Source: Rhodospirillaceae bacterium
GTDB lineage: Bacteria; Pseudomonadota; Alphaproteobacteria; SP197
NCBI GenBank assembly: GCA_002722885.1
Contig: PBNE01000008.1
Location: 17,880-81,879 of the forward strand
Length of the DNA: 64,000 nucleotides
Direction of reading: 5' to 3'
How positions within the stretch are numbered: position 1 is the stretch's first letter; each line of letters begins with the position of its first letter. The notes below the pieces were generated by a model that worked only from the letters and a program-made list of their open reading frames with translations, was not told the DNA's origin and did no database searches. Below, one piece after another: positions 55,395-64,000 of this stretch. The position numbers and the translations under genes are program-made.

Positions 55395-58166
55395 ATGATG
55401 GGTTCCCTCGCAGGCCGGATCTTCGGATCGGCCAACCAGCGCTATATCAAGAAGCTGGGCAAGACGGTTGACCGGATCAACGCCCTGGAACCCGCTCTGG
55501 AAGCCCTCAGCGACGACAAACTGGCCGCCAAATCGGTCGAATTCCGCCAGCGGCTGGACGACGGCACCGACCTCAACGATCTGATGATCGACGCCTATGC
55601 CGTGGTTCGCGAGGCGGCAAAACGGACTCTGGGACAGCGACATTTCGATGTGCAGATGCTGGGTGGCATCGTGCTTCATGGCGGCAACATCGCCGAAATG
55701 AAGACCGGCGAAGGCAAGACCCTGGTCGCCACCCTGCCCGTCTACCTCAACGCGCTGACTGGCGACGGTGCCCATGTCGTGACCGTAAACGACTATCTGG
55801 CCCGCCGCGATGCCGAATGGATGGGGCAGATCTATCGTTTCCTGGGGCTCACTGTGGGCGTCATCGTGCCTGGCCTGGACGATGCCCAGCGCAAGGAAGC
55901 CTACGGCTGCGATGTCACCTACGGGACCAACAACGAGTTCGGCTTCGACTATCTGCGCGACAACATGAAGTTCTCGCTTGAGAGCATGGTGCAGCGCGGC
56001 CAGAACTTTGCCATCGTCGACGAGGTCGACAGCATCCTGGTCGACGAAGCGCGGACCCCGCTGGTGATCTCCGGCCCGACCGAAGATTCCTCGGAGATGT
56101 ACCGCAAGGTCGACGTCCTGATCCCGAAGTTGGGAGACGATCACTTCGAAAAAGACGAGAAGCAGCGTGCCGTCTCGCTGACCGACGACGGCAGCGACTT
56201 CATGGAAGGCCTTCTGATCGAGGCCGGCCTGATGAGTGACGGAACACTCTATGACATTCAGAACGTCAGCATTGTCCACCATGTGAACCAGGCGCTGCGG
56301 GCCCACAAGCTCTTCACCCGCGACGTCGACTATATCGTGAAGGACAACAAGGTCGTCATCATCGACGAGTTCACCGGCCGCATGATGGAAGGCCGCCGCT
56401 ATTCCGAAGGTCTGCACCAGGCGATGGAAGCCAAGGAAAAGGTCGAGATCCAGACCGAAAACCAGACCCTGGCCTCAATCACCTTCCAGAACTACTTCCG
56501 TCTCTATCAGAAGCTGGCCGGCATGACCGGCACTGCGATGACCGAAGCGGGCGAATTCTCGGAGATTTACAGCCTGGATGTGGTCGAGATTCCGACCCAT
56601 CGGCCGATGGTGCGCAAGGACAGCGACGACGAGGTCTATCGCACGGTCAACGAGAAACACGAGGCGATCGTCGACCTGATCGCCGACTGTCACGAGCGAG
56701 GCCAGCCGGTTCTGGTCGGCACGGTCTCGATCGAAAAGTCCGAACTGATTGCGGCGATGCTTAAGAAACGCAAGATCAAGCACAGTGTGCTCAACGCCCG
56801 ATATCACGAACAGGAAGCTCATATCGTGGCCCAGGCCGGACGGCTGGGTGGCGTGACAATCGCCACCAACATGGCCGGTCGCGGCACCGATATTCAGCTC
56901 GGCGGCAACGCCGACATGCGGATCGAGCACGAGCTTGAGAAAGTCACCGACGAGGCCAAGCGTGGAGCCGAGGAAGAACGCATCCGATCCCAAGTGGCCA
57001 CCGAACGCGAAAGGGTGCTGGAGGCCGGCGGCCTCTACATCCTTGGTACGGAACGCCACGAAAGCCGCCGGATCGACAACCAGCTCCGGGGCCGCTCCGG
57101 ACGGCAGGGCGATCCCGGTGCCTCGACCTTCCTGCTTTCGCTGGAAGACGACCTGATGCGCATCTTCGGCTCGGAACGGCTGGACTCGATGCTGCAGAAG
57201 CTGGGCCTGGAGGAAGGTGAAGCGATCATGCATCCCTGGGTCAACAAGGCGATCGAACGCGCCCAGGGCAAGGTCGAAGCGCGCAACTTCGACATCCGAA
57301 AGACGCTGCTGCGCTTCGACAACGTCATGAACGACCAGCGCAAGGTGATCTATGAACAGCGCCGCGACCTGATGGCCGCTCAGGATGTGTCGGAGACCAT
57401 CGCCGACATGCGGCATGAGGTGATCGAGGACATGGTGGCCAACACCATTCCTGCTGATGCCTATCCCGAAACCTGGGAGACCGATTCTCTGGCCGAAGAG
57501 GTCCATCGGGTGCTCGGGCTCAACCTTCCGGTCAGCGAATGGGCAGCCGAAGAAGGCATTGCCGACGAAGAGGTTCTGGAACGCATCACCAGGGCCGCCG
57601 ACGAGAAGGTCGAGCAGAAAGAAGATGCCTACACGCCCGGCGTCATGCGTGTTGCCGAGAAAAGCCTGCTGCTGCAGATCATCGACCAGAAATGGCGTGA
57701 CCATCTGCTGTCACTCGATCATCTGCGCCAGGCCGTAGGCCTGCGCGCCTATGCCCAGAAAGATCCGCTGCGCGAGTATCAGCGCGAGGCCTTCACCCTG
57801 TTTGACGGGCTGCTGGACAGTATTCGTGAGTCCGTGACGCAGATGCTGATGCACGTCGAGATTCGGGTCGATGCCGCCGACCTCCTGGCACGCCGCCAAC
57901 AGAACCAGCAGCAGAAGCTGCAGGAGACCCGTTCCGATCCCGCGCTCGCCGCACCGCCCGCAGCTCAGCAGCAGCGGATCGGTGACTGGGAACAGCAGGC
58001 CACGGTGGTGCGCAAGACCGATCCATCCGAGCGCAAGGCCAACGACCCCAACACCTGGGGAAAGGTGGGCCGCAACGAACCCTGCCCCTGCGGTTCAGGC
58101 AAGAAGTACAAACAGTGCCACGGCAGACTGGGTTCTGACGCCTCAGCGGTCGAACGGGTCGGCTAG
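55395..58166 (+). CDS. secA: Protein translocase ATPase SecA
   Basis: A 923-residue motor that drives preproteins through SecYEG. NBD1 has Walker A GEGKT (105-109) and [14 protein letters not shown]. The cross-linking domain follows, then NBD2 with [14 protein letters not shown], and the helical scaffold. The C-terminus has the zinc/SecB-binding motif [20 protein letters not shown] 55395 is followed by a second ATG one codon on. Divergent from the periplasmic parvulin gene. Confidence 0.98.
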   Translation: MMGSLAGRIFGSANQRYIKKLGKTVDRINALEPALEALSDDKLAAKSVEFRQRLDDGTDLNDLMIDAYAVVREAAKRTLGQRHFDVQMLGGIVLHGGNIAEMKTGEGKTLVATLPVYLNALTGDGAHVVTVNDYLARRDAEWMGQIYRFLGLTVGVIVPGLDDAQRKEAYGCDVTYGTNNEFGFDYLRDNMKFSLESMVQRGQNFAIVDEVDSILVDEARTPLVISGPTEDSSEMYRKVDVLIPKLGDDHFEKDEKQRAVSLTDDGSDFMEGLLIEAGLMSDGTLYDIQNVSIVHHVNQALRAHKLFTRDVDYIVKDNKVVIIDEFTGRMMEGRRYSEGLHQAMEAKEKVEIQTENQTLASITFQNYFRLYQKLAGMTGTAMTEAGEFSEIYSLDVVEIPTHRPMVRKDSDDEVYRTVNEKHEAIVDLIADCHERGQPVLVGTVSIEKSELIAAMLKKRKIKHSVLNARYHEQEAHIVAQAGRLGGVTIATNMAGRGTDIQLGGNADMRIEHELEKVTDEAKRGAEEERIRSQVATERERVLEAGGLYILGTERHESRRIDNQLRGRSGRQGDPGASTFLLSLEDDLMRIFGSERLDSMLQKLGLEEGEAIMHPWVNKAIERAQGKVEARNFDIRKTLLRFDNVMNDQRKVIYEQRRDLMAAQDVSETIADMRHEVIEDMVANTIPADAYPETWETDSLAEEVHRVLGLNLPVSEWAAEEGIADEEVLERITRAADEKVEQKEDAYTPGVMRVAEKSLLLQIIDQKWRDHLLSLDHLRQAVGLRAYAQKDPLREYQREAFTLFDGLLDSIRESVTQMLMHVEIRVDAADLLARRQQNQQQKLQETRSDPALAAPPAAQQQRIGDWEQQATVVRKTDPSERKANDPNTWGKVGRNEPCPCGSGKKYKQCHGRLGSDASAVERVG

Positions 58167-58192
58167 AGAAATCTGCTAGCAGCCGCGAACGG

Positions 58193-58441
58193 TCAGGTCG
58201 ATTCGAGCCGGGAACCGACAAAAAAGTCACGACAACCGATATCGATGACCGACGGTTTCTTGCCGTTGGCCAACCTGAGGCCGTGAAGCAGCCCGCGGAC
58301 TGACGCGAGGTAGGGAGCCATGACAATCGGATCGCGGCTGCCATGCCCGGAAAAGAGCCGATCGGCGGGATCATTCGAACGTCCCCAAAACTGGGACTCG
58401 TATGTCTGAGCGAAGATTGAAGACAGAGTCTGGTCGTTCAC
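58193..58441 (-). pseudogene. N-terminal fragment of a class I SAM methyltransferase
   Basis: An 82-codon frame, MNDQTLSSIFAQTYESQFWG at its start, then GSRDPIVMAPYLASVRGLL, ends just after SAM motif I (SVIDIGCRDFFVGSRLEST). A working enzyme would have about 120-140 more residues, and the motif has Arg where Gly is expected (GCG to GCR). The 3' part is gone and secA ends 27 bases away. It is most likely a truncated pseudogene rather than a small protein. Confidence 0.65.
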
Positions 58442-58518
58442 AGTCGTGCCTGCTGGACGGAGCTAGGCTTCATCTCATTTCCAAGGTTCAGGCATCGCGA
58501 TGCCGGTGCCCTCGAACA

Positions 58519-59103
58519 CTAAAGGTCCCTGACCATCAGAAGGACATCGCCGCCATAGCGGATTTTGTCGTGGGGGACTGCAGGTTCGCGGGCACATTCC
58601 ACATAACCCAGGGATCTGTATAGGCGCACAGCGCCCTCGTTCTCCGCAAAGACATTGAGACTCATTTGTTTGAAGCCCTTTGCCCTCGCCGCATCCTCAA
58701 CCTCGGCGATCAGGCGGCTGCCGGTCCCATGTCCCTGCGCATCGGGATAAACGGAGACAGCCATGATGTAGTAGCTGCCGTCGGCATGCATCTTCATGAA
58801 GGGTTCGAAAAGGCCGTAACGGTCCTCCGACACGAGCAGGTCGGGCGGGCCGTCGCCCATGTCATCCATTGGAAAGGCGTGGATTGACCCGAGTACGTTG
58901 CCGTCGTCTTCCGCCACCAGGCAATGTTTGATCGCCGTTGTGCCATCCGGCCGAGAGAACAGGTGTTCAACGATCAGATGGGTTTCGCGATCCGGAATCG
59001 CTCGCTCGTACACAGCTTCAACCAGACCGCCCGACGCTTCCATCAGGGCATGAGCCAGATGCGGAATGTCGGCGACCCTTGCGGGCCTTAAGGAAATGCT
59101 CAT
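58519..59103 (-). CDS. GNAT family N-acetyltransferase
   Basis: The protein is 194 residues from ATG 59103 (start MSISLRPARVADIPHLAHAL); an ATG at 59124 would add seven. The acetyl-CoA region SVYPDAQGHGTGSRLIAEVE and the C-terminal NVFAENEGAVRLYRSLGYVE are standard GNAT motifs. A central insertion (about 60-115) rich in Asp and Gly is specific to this subgroup. Substrate unknown. Confidence 0.85.
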   Translation of the reverse strand: MSISLRPARVADIPHLAHALMEASGGLVEAVYERAIPDRETHLIVEHLFSRPDGTTAIKHCLVAEDDGNVLGSIHAFPMDDMGDGPPDLLVSEDRYGLFEPFMKMHADGSYYIMAVSVYPDAQGHGTGSRLIAEVEDAARAKGFKQMSLNVFAENEGAVRLYRSLGYVECAREPAVPHDKIRYGGDVLLMVRDL

Positions 59104-59191
59104 GTCCGTTGCCCCCATCGACACTTTGCCCCGAACGGGTGTGATCCAATCTCGGCGACGCGCCGCGATCCACTTGCACCGGAGAACTGGA

Positions 59192-60148
59192 TCAACTCAG
59201 CCCCTGGCGGCCCATATCCATGAACTTGTCGCGACGGCTTTGCAGCAAGGCTCCGGGCTCGGTTTCCTCAAGTTCATCCAGTGCGCGGGCCAACGCCTTT
59301 CCGACTTCAGTGATCATCGCCTGAGGATCGCGATGGGCTCCGCCAAGGGGTTCTTTCACAACCTCATCGATGACCTTCAGACCGGCGAGATCGGAGGCCG
59401 TGACTTTCATTGCCTCGGCGGCCTGTTCGGCCTGATCACCGCTACGCCACAGGATCGAGGCGCAGCCTTCCGGGGAGATCACGGAATAGATTGCGTGTTC
59501 CAGCATCATCACACGGTCAGCGACGGCGATGGCAATGGCACCGCCGGACCCGCCCTCACCGATCACGATGGAGAGGAACGGCACCTTGATCTGAAGGCAG
59601 GTCTCGATCGCACGCGCGATGGCCTCTGCCTGACCACGTTCTTCGGCCCCGATCCCGGGATAGGCACCGGACGTGTCGACCAAGGATATGATCGGCAGAC
59701 TGAAGCGGTCCGCCATCTTCATCAGGCGCTGCGCCTTGCGATAGCCCTCGGGGCGGGCCATACCGAAGTTATGGCGGACTCGGCTTTCGGTATCGCTGCC
59801 CTTCTCGTGGCCCATAATCAGAACAGAGCGGCCCTCAAAGGTTCCGATGCCGGTGATCAGGGCATAGTCTTCGCCATAGAGCCGATCACCGGCCAGCGGC
59901 ACAAAATCCTCGATAAGCTGGTCGATGTAGTCGCTGGTGTGCGGCCGCTCAGGGTGTCGCGCCACCTGCGTCTTCTGCCAGGGCGTCAGCTTGGAGTAAG
60001 TCTGGACCATCATGCGGTCGAGCTTGGATTCAAGCCGACCGACCTCCTCAACGATATTCACACCGTCGCTGTCGGAAAGCCGACGCAGCTCCTTGATCTT
60101 GCTCTCAAGTTCCCCGATCGGCCGCTCGAATTCGAGGTAGTGCTGCAT
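59192..60148 (-). CDS. accA: Acetyl-CoA carboxylase carboxyltransferase subunit alpha
   Basis: A 318-residue subunit that, with AccD, transfers carboxyl from biotin to acetyl-CoA for fatty acid synthesis. The coiled-coil start MQHYLEFERPIGELESKIKE and the crotonase-fold core (LVDTSGAYPGIGAEERGQAE, IGEGGSGGAIAI) are definitive. AGGAGC precedes the ATG. accD is not in the window, as usual for alphaproteobacteria. Confidence 0.97.
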   Translation of the reverse strand: MQHYLEFERPIGELESKIKELRRLSDSDGVNIVEEVGRLESKLDRMMVQTYSKLTPWQKTQVARHPERPHTSDYIDQLIEDFVPLAGDRLYGEDYALITGIGTFEGRSVLIMGHEKGSDTESRVRHNFGMARPEGYRKAQRLMKMADRFSLPIISLVDTSGAYPGIGAEERGQAEAIARAIETCLQIKVPFLSIVIGEGGSGGAIAIAVADRVMMLEHAIYSVISPEGCASILWRSGDQAEQAAEAMKVTASDLAGLKVIDEVVKEPLGGAHRDPQAMITEVGKALARALDELEETEPGALLQSRRDKFMDMGRQGLS

Positions 60149-60188
60149 GATGCTCCTGTCAGAACCGGTCCGCGTCAGTTTGGTACAG

Positions 60189-61169
60189 TCAGCCGGCGTT
60201 CGCGATCTCGGCCGCTTTGCGCACCATCACCTCGGCCTGCTTTATCGAGGCTATATCGATCAGACGGCCATCGAGCGACACAGCACCCTGGCCATCCTTC
60301 TGGGCCTGTTCCATAGCCTCGAGGATCCGCTTGGCCTGGGTCACTTCCTTCTCGGAGGGGCTGTAGACCTCGTTGGCGAGATCAATCTGGCTGGGATGAA
60401 TGGCCCATTTGCCCTCACAACCCAACGCCGCGGCGCGGTTGGCCTGAGCGCGATAGCCGTCAGCATCCTTAAAGTCGCCGAACGGGCCGTCGACCGGGCG
60501 CAGGCCGGCAGCGCGTGCCGCCACGACCATGCGGGAAATGGCGTAGTGCCACATGTCGCCCCAGTGGAAGTCGCGCGGATTGTCACCGTCCATGTCGGTC
60601 AGAACACCGTAGAGCGGGTTCGGGCCGCCGATCGTCGTCATCCGCGCCTTGGTCGAGGCAGCATAGTCGGCAACGCCGAAATGCAGGCTCTCGTTGCGCT
60701 TGCTGGCCGTGGCGTTGGCCTCGACATTGGCCATGCCAAGCGCGGTCTCGATGATGAGCTCGAAGCCGATCCGCTTTTCGCGGCCCATGGCGTCTTCGAC
60801 CTGGGTCACCAGCATGTCGACGGCATAGACGTCGGACGGCGTGCCAACCTTCGGAATCATGATGACATCGAGACGTCCATTGGTCTGTTCAATGACATCG
60901 ACCACATCGCGATACATGTAGTGGGTGTCGAGGCCGTTGATACGGACCGAAAGAGTCTTGTTGCCCCAATCGAGATCATTGATCGCCTCGATTACATTCT
61001 TCCGGGCCTGCGGCTTGTCATCGGGCGCCACAGCATCCTCAAGATCGAGGAAAATGACGTCGGCATTGCCGTTGGCAGCCTTTTCAAACAGTTCCGCACG
61101 GCTGCCGGGAACGGCGAGCTCGCTGCGGTTCAGGCGCGCGGTCGCGGGCTCAAAGATGGTGAAGCTCAT
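60189..61169 (-). CDS. mcl1: L-malyl-CoA/beta-methylmalyl-CoA lyase (HpcH/HpaI-citrate lyase family)
   Basis: A 326-residue TIM-barrel enzyme. ELAVPGSRAELFEKAANGNA, the metal-binding LDLEDAVAPDDK, MIPKVGTPSDVY and the Glu of LIIETALGMANVEA are as in Rhodobacter Mcl1. FHWGDMWHYAISRMVVAARA matches the same subgroup rather than CitE. The reaction splits malyl-CoA into glyoxylate and acetyl-CoA, used in the ethylmalonyl-CoA pathway. No other genes of that pathway are in the window. Subgroup assignment is by motif similarity. Confidence 0.87.
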   Translation of the reverse strand: MSFTIFEPATARLNRSELAVPGSRAELFEKAANGNADVIFLDLEDAVAPDDKPQARKNVIEAINDLDWGNKTLSVRINGLDTHYMYRDVVDVIEQTNGRLDVIMIPKVGTPSDVYAVDMLVTQVEDAMGREKRIGFELIIETALGMANVEANATASKRNESLHFGVADYAASTKARMTTIGGPNPLYGVLTDMDGDNPRDFHWGDMWHYAISRMVVAARAAGLRPVDGPFGDFKDADGYRAQANRAAALGCEGKWAIHPSQIDLANEVYSPSEKEVTQAKRILEAMEQAQKDGQGAVSLDGRLIDIASIKQAEVMVRKAAEIANAG

Positions 61170-61248
61170 GGGTCGAAAATCCTCTGTCGGGGCGCTATGG
61201 CCGGTCGGTCCACCGGCGGCGCGTCAATGCACGCGGCGGAAGCGGCTG

Positions 61249-62148
61249 TCAAGCGAGTGGATGATGTTCCAATACCGAAGCCTTCAGGCGCTCTTCGAGG
61301 ACATGGGTGTAAATCTGTGTCGTCGAGATATCAGCGTGGCCCAGCATGGTCTGGACCGATCGAAGATCAGCTCCGTGAGCCAGCAGATGGCTGGCGAAAG
61401 CATGACGCAGGACATGGGGGGAAACCCGTTCCGGCGCAAGCCCGGAATCCAGCGCCAACTGTTTCAGCATCTTGCCTACAGCCTGCCGCGTGAGGTGGCC
61501 CGACGCGCCGTGGGACGGGAACATCCAGGGCGACGGACCATCACGAACAGCGAGCCAGGCGCGAACCGCCCGCGCCGCGCCCTCACCGACCGGAACCAGT
61601 CGCTCACGCCCGCCTTTGCCACGAACGATGATGAAGGGTGTGTCATTCCGCAGCGCGCGGCCCGGAAGGCTGATGAGTTCGGAAACACGTAGACCACTGG
61701 CGTAAAGCAGTTCGATCAAGGCCGCCCGGCGGAGCCCTTCGATGCTCTGATCGGCGCGGGCCGCGGCCAGCAAGGCATCAGTCTCCGCCTCGGTGAGAAC
61801 CTTGGGCAGGGGCCGGCCGGAACGCGGCGCTTCGACAGTGGCGGTGGGGTCGTCGGAACGGTCCCCTTCGGCGTAGAGGAACCTGAAGAACTGCCGCAGG
61901 GCCGAAAGACGTCGTGCAGCCGTGCGGCTGCTGGCCCCAGATCGGTTCAGTGCTGTGAGATACGCCCTGATGTCGTCGGTTGTGGCGTTAGCGAGATCGC
62001 GGCCGCGGCGCGCGACAAACGACCCCACATCGGCAAGATCCCGGCGGTAGGCCACTTGTGTGTTGGCCGAAGCGCCGCGTTCGGCCACCATCATCTCGAA
62101 GAAGCGCTCGCCTTCGGTGCCGATGGTTTGTGGGACGGGTGCCGTCAT
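61249..62148 (-). CDS. xerD: Tyrosine recombinase XerD
   Basis: A 299-residue chromosome-dimer resolvase. The SAM-like N-terminal domain (about 10-95) is followed by the catalytic domain with Arg154 (SGLRVSEL), Lys178 (RGKGGRER), His245 and Arg248 (HVLRHAFASHL), His271 (LGHADIST) and the nucleophile Tyr280 (QIYTHV). It lies 9 bases after a secreted-protein gene on the same strand. Confidence 0.94.
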   Translation of the reverse strand: MTAPVPQTIGTEGERFFEMMVAERGASANTQVAYRRDLADVGSFVARRGRDLANATTDDIRAYLTALNRSGASSRTAARRLSALRQFFRFLYAEGDRSDDPTATVEAPRSGRPLPKVLTEAETDALLAAARADQSIEGLRRAALIELLYASGLRVSELISLPGRALRNDTPFIIVRGKGGRERLVPVGEGAARAVRAWLAVRDGPSPWMFPSHGASGHLTRQAVGKMLKQLALDSGLAPERVSPHVLRHAFASHLLAHGADLRSVQTMLGHADISTTQIYTHVLEERLKASVLEHHPLA

Positions 62149-62157
62149 TACAGGCGG

Positions 62158-63945
62158 TCAGACGCCGTTGGCAAACGCCGCTTCCATGGCGATCAGGCGT
62201 GCCTCTCGGCCGAGCCCGACGCTCTGCAGGGCGGCCACAACAGCACCAAGGGTCTGCGGGTCGGCATCAGCCGGCCCACCCTGGCCAAGAGCCACCAGCG
62301 ACAACAGGACCGTTTCTCCCAGACGCCCTTCGCGAGAGGCGGGATTCAGCGCGACCAGCAGACCGCCGTTTCTGAGTGCCTCTCCGCTGGCTTCAGCCTG
62401 GGGTGGCGTGGCAAGAACCTCGGCCATAAGCGGTTCAGCGGCACGGTCGTTCAGCGCTGCCATCAAAGCCAGATAGAGTTCGCCCTGAGCAGCGACACGA
62501 TCGGGAGCCATGCGGGCGCTGGCATCCCACCAAGCGCGCATGCTTCCCCCCTCGTCGGGAAGCTGTTCGCCGAAGGCAAGGCGGTAGAGCGGCCAAAGGA
62601 CCGCCGCCTGGGTCGCCACCACGGTGTCACTCCGTGCGCGATCCTGGAGGATCGGCCACCAGCGGGCAGCAGGTTGTGGCATGCCGGCTGCTATTAGAGC
62701 CATGGCCGCATCGCCCGAGAACCACGCCAGCTCGACGCTGGGAAGAATTGCCTGGATATCGGGCGCTGCTGCTCGCGCCGCAGCGAGGAACCCTGCCTGG
62801 CCGTTTTCGGCAGCCCCGTGGCGCAGCATGGCGGAATAGGCTTCGGCACGGCCGGCTGCCAGGGATTGCTGTCCGGCAGCCTGAAAGAGCAAGGCCCGCC
62901 CGACGGGCCCCGCCGTGCTGTTGGCGCGGGACAGGGCATTGAGAATCTGGTCGTCGTTGAATGACGCCTCACTGTAGAGCGACGCCAGAACAGCACCGTC
63001 CATGGCGCCGCCGGCCACCGCCGCCTCTGCCGCGATCAGACGCGTTTCCAGGGGCAGAGCCGCGTGTCCGGTGGTCGCGACCAGAAGGGGCGCAGGCGCG
63101 GTGGCAAGCGCTTCTTCCGAGAGCTGCGCGCCGGTGGCCAACACCATGGCAAACAGGAGCGGGTTAGCATCGGCAAAGCTGTCGAGCGACACCGGCTGGC
63201 CGCTGGCAAGGCCGCGATCAAGTGTCAGAAAACGCTCGTCGATTGTGGTTTCGGTATCCTGCAGCACAGCAATGCCAAGATCGGCTGCCGCCTGCTCACC
63301 GGCCATACGCTGGCAGAACACTAGCGTGAGCGCGATCATGCTGTCGTCGCTCGTTGCGAGGGCATCACGGGCGGCCTGACATGCTTCCCCGTTCCGACCT
63401 TCCAGCAGCAGCGCCTCGACCCGGCCCCGGTGACCATCGGCACTGAGCCCCCGCCGGCCTGCACTGGCAATCAGACCGGGCACGTCCCGTTGCAGACCCA
63501 GTGCGATCAGACGGTCGATCCTGGCACCGAGAAGATCGCCACTGTCGCCTTGCGGCGAGCTTGCAGCGGTGAGCAGGAGACGGCGTGCGAGGTCTGTCGC
63601 TGCAGACGATCCGTTGCCACCCTGCAGGCGCGGCAGCACGACAGCGACAAGAGCGGCATCACTGCCCTGCCACATGTCGAGACCGAAACCGCCAGCGCTG
63701 ATATCGAGAGATCCGGCGTTGTCAGCACTCACGGCCTCCAGCACCTCGACCTCCAGTCCGGAACCCGAACTGCCGCCGGAGCCGGTGGCCTGATCCGAAC
63801 CGGTGGATTCTGTCTCACCCAGGGGAATGATGCTGAGCGGCTCGTTGCTGTCGTCCGACTGAGCAAAGGCAGTGGTGGCCGGGAGTGCGCCGAGCGCAAG
63901 GCAAACCGCACCTGTGCGCAGAGCCTTAAGGGTCGAAACGGTCAT
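62158..63945 (-). CDS. Large secreted protein of unknown function, Ala-rich helical repeats
   Basis: The protein is 595 residues from ATG 63945. A signal peptide (MTVSTLKALRTGAVCLALGA, cut near AFAQS) is followed by a Ser/Gly-rich linker (about 40-65). The rest is Ala/Leu-rich and looks like stacked alpha-hairpins, without a motif I can name. It probably resides in the periplasm. The close spacing to xerD suggests joint transcription, and a similar uncharacterised protein is often found upstream of xerD in related bacteria. Upstream bases 63946-64000 show no recognisable signal. Confidence 0.75.
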   Translation of the reverse strand: MTVSTLKALRTGAVCLALGALPATTAFAQSDDSNEPLSIIPLGETESTGSDQATGSGGSSGSGLEVEVLEAVSADNAGSLDISAGGFGLDMWQGSDAALVAVVLPRLQGGNGSSAATDLARRLLLTAASSPQGDSGDLLGARIDRLIALGLQRDVPGLIASAGRRGLSADGHRGRVEALLLEGRNGEACQAARDALATSDDSMIALTLVFCQRMAGEQAAADLGIAVLQDTETTIDERFLTLDRGLASGQPVSLDSFADANPLLFAMVLATGAQLSEEALATAPAPLLVATTGHAALPLETRLIAAEAAVAGGAMDGAVLASLYSEASFNDDQILNALSRANSTAGPVGRALLFQAAGQQSLAAGRAEAYSAMLRHGAAENGQAGFLAAARAAAPDIQAILPSVELAWFSGDAAMALIAAGMPQPAARWWPILQDRARSDTVVATQAAVLWPLYRLAFGEQLPDEGGSMRAWWDASARMAPDRVAAQGELYLALMAALNDRAAEPLMAEVLATPPQAEASGEALRNGGLLVALNPASREGRLGETVLLSLVALGQGGPADADPQTLGAVVAALQSVGLGREARLIAMEAAFANGV

Positions 63946-64000
63946 TGGGAATGGTCTTTTCAACGTGATGGGTGGGCGGTGGAATATCCCATGTCGCCAG

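Noticed and set aside
1-64000. CRISPR array, tRNA genes, prophage or insertion sequence
   Set aside because: No regularly spaced repeats, no tRNA T-loop patterns and no transposase or phage structural genes were noticed by eye; XerD is the housekeeping recombinase.

Overview
The window is a gene-dense, GC-rich stretch of an alphaproteobacterial chromosome, most likely from the Rhodospirillales or a close relative. The evidence is gene order and protein type: rpmH-rnpA-yidD-yidC-engB-argB running into dapD-dapE and facing truA-fmt-def; dnaX-ybaB-recR with the small SRP RNA upstream; argJ and a parvulin facing secA; and accA, malyl-CoA lyase and xerD on one strand. No tRNA, rRNA, CRISPR array, intact insertion sequence or prophage was seen, and no stretch above 300 bases lacks a gene or a recognisable gene remnant.

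Layout. 1-8.9 kb: two tandem short-chain dehydrogenases, a self-cleaving P1-family peptidase divergent from gamma-glutamyltranspeptidase, an RlmI-like methyltransferase, an orphan histidine kinase, and a TVP38 membrane protein paired with an Lpd-like flavoprotein. 9-18 kb: a long co-oriented block from a clear sigma-70 promoter through rpmH, rnpA, yidD, yidC, engB, argB, a HAD nucleotidase, maiA-like, dapD, dapE and a membrane protein, then a class II aldolase-like gene. 18-24 kb: def-fmt-truA on the minus strand; rmuC, two SPFH paralogues and nfeD on the plus strand. 24-33.5 kb: ffs-dnaX-ybaB-recR, nudC, gloB, kdsB-pheA, a two-domain cytochrome c and an atypical FolD. 33.6-44 kb: zapE, amidase, SirB1-like protein, HNH nuclease, MFS transporters, an M20 amidohydrolase, and a cytosolic reductive-dehalogenase-like protein coupled to a truncated TetR. 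44-55 kb: DUF1178, nitrilase, glutaredoxin, methyltransferases, mutT-GNAT, MATE, RidA with a SelA-like PLP enzyme, argJ and a parvulin. 55-64 kb: secA, GNAT, accA, malyl-CoA lyase, xerD and a secreted repeat-like protein.

The most striking feature is gene decay inside otherwise compact housekeeping DNA. Three genes are broken by a single in-frame stop, each a different codon (TAA at 24220, TGA at 29567, TAG at 38078). A Rieske-type oxygenase has a frameshift and two stops, comF has lost its middle, a methyltransferase and a TetR regulator are truncated, and short remnants of cydA and of a second M20 hydrolase survive in spacers. This suggests recent relaxed selection on accessory functions, or consensus errors in an uncorrected assembly. 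Reads would tell the two apart.

The best candidate for unusual biochemistry is the 683-residue protein at 41674-43725. It has two ferredoxin-type clusters, no Tat signal, and a visible internal duplication, as in the cytosolic catabolic reductive dehalogenases. A FolD homologue that has lost the usual catalytic lysine, and an operon-like pair of a SelA-fold PLP enzyme with RidA, are the next most informative leads.
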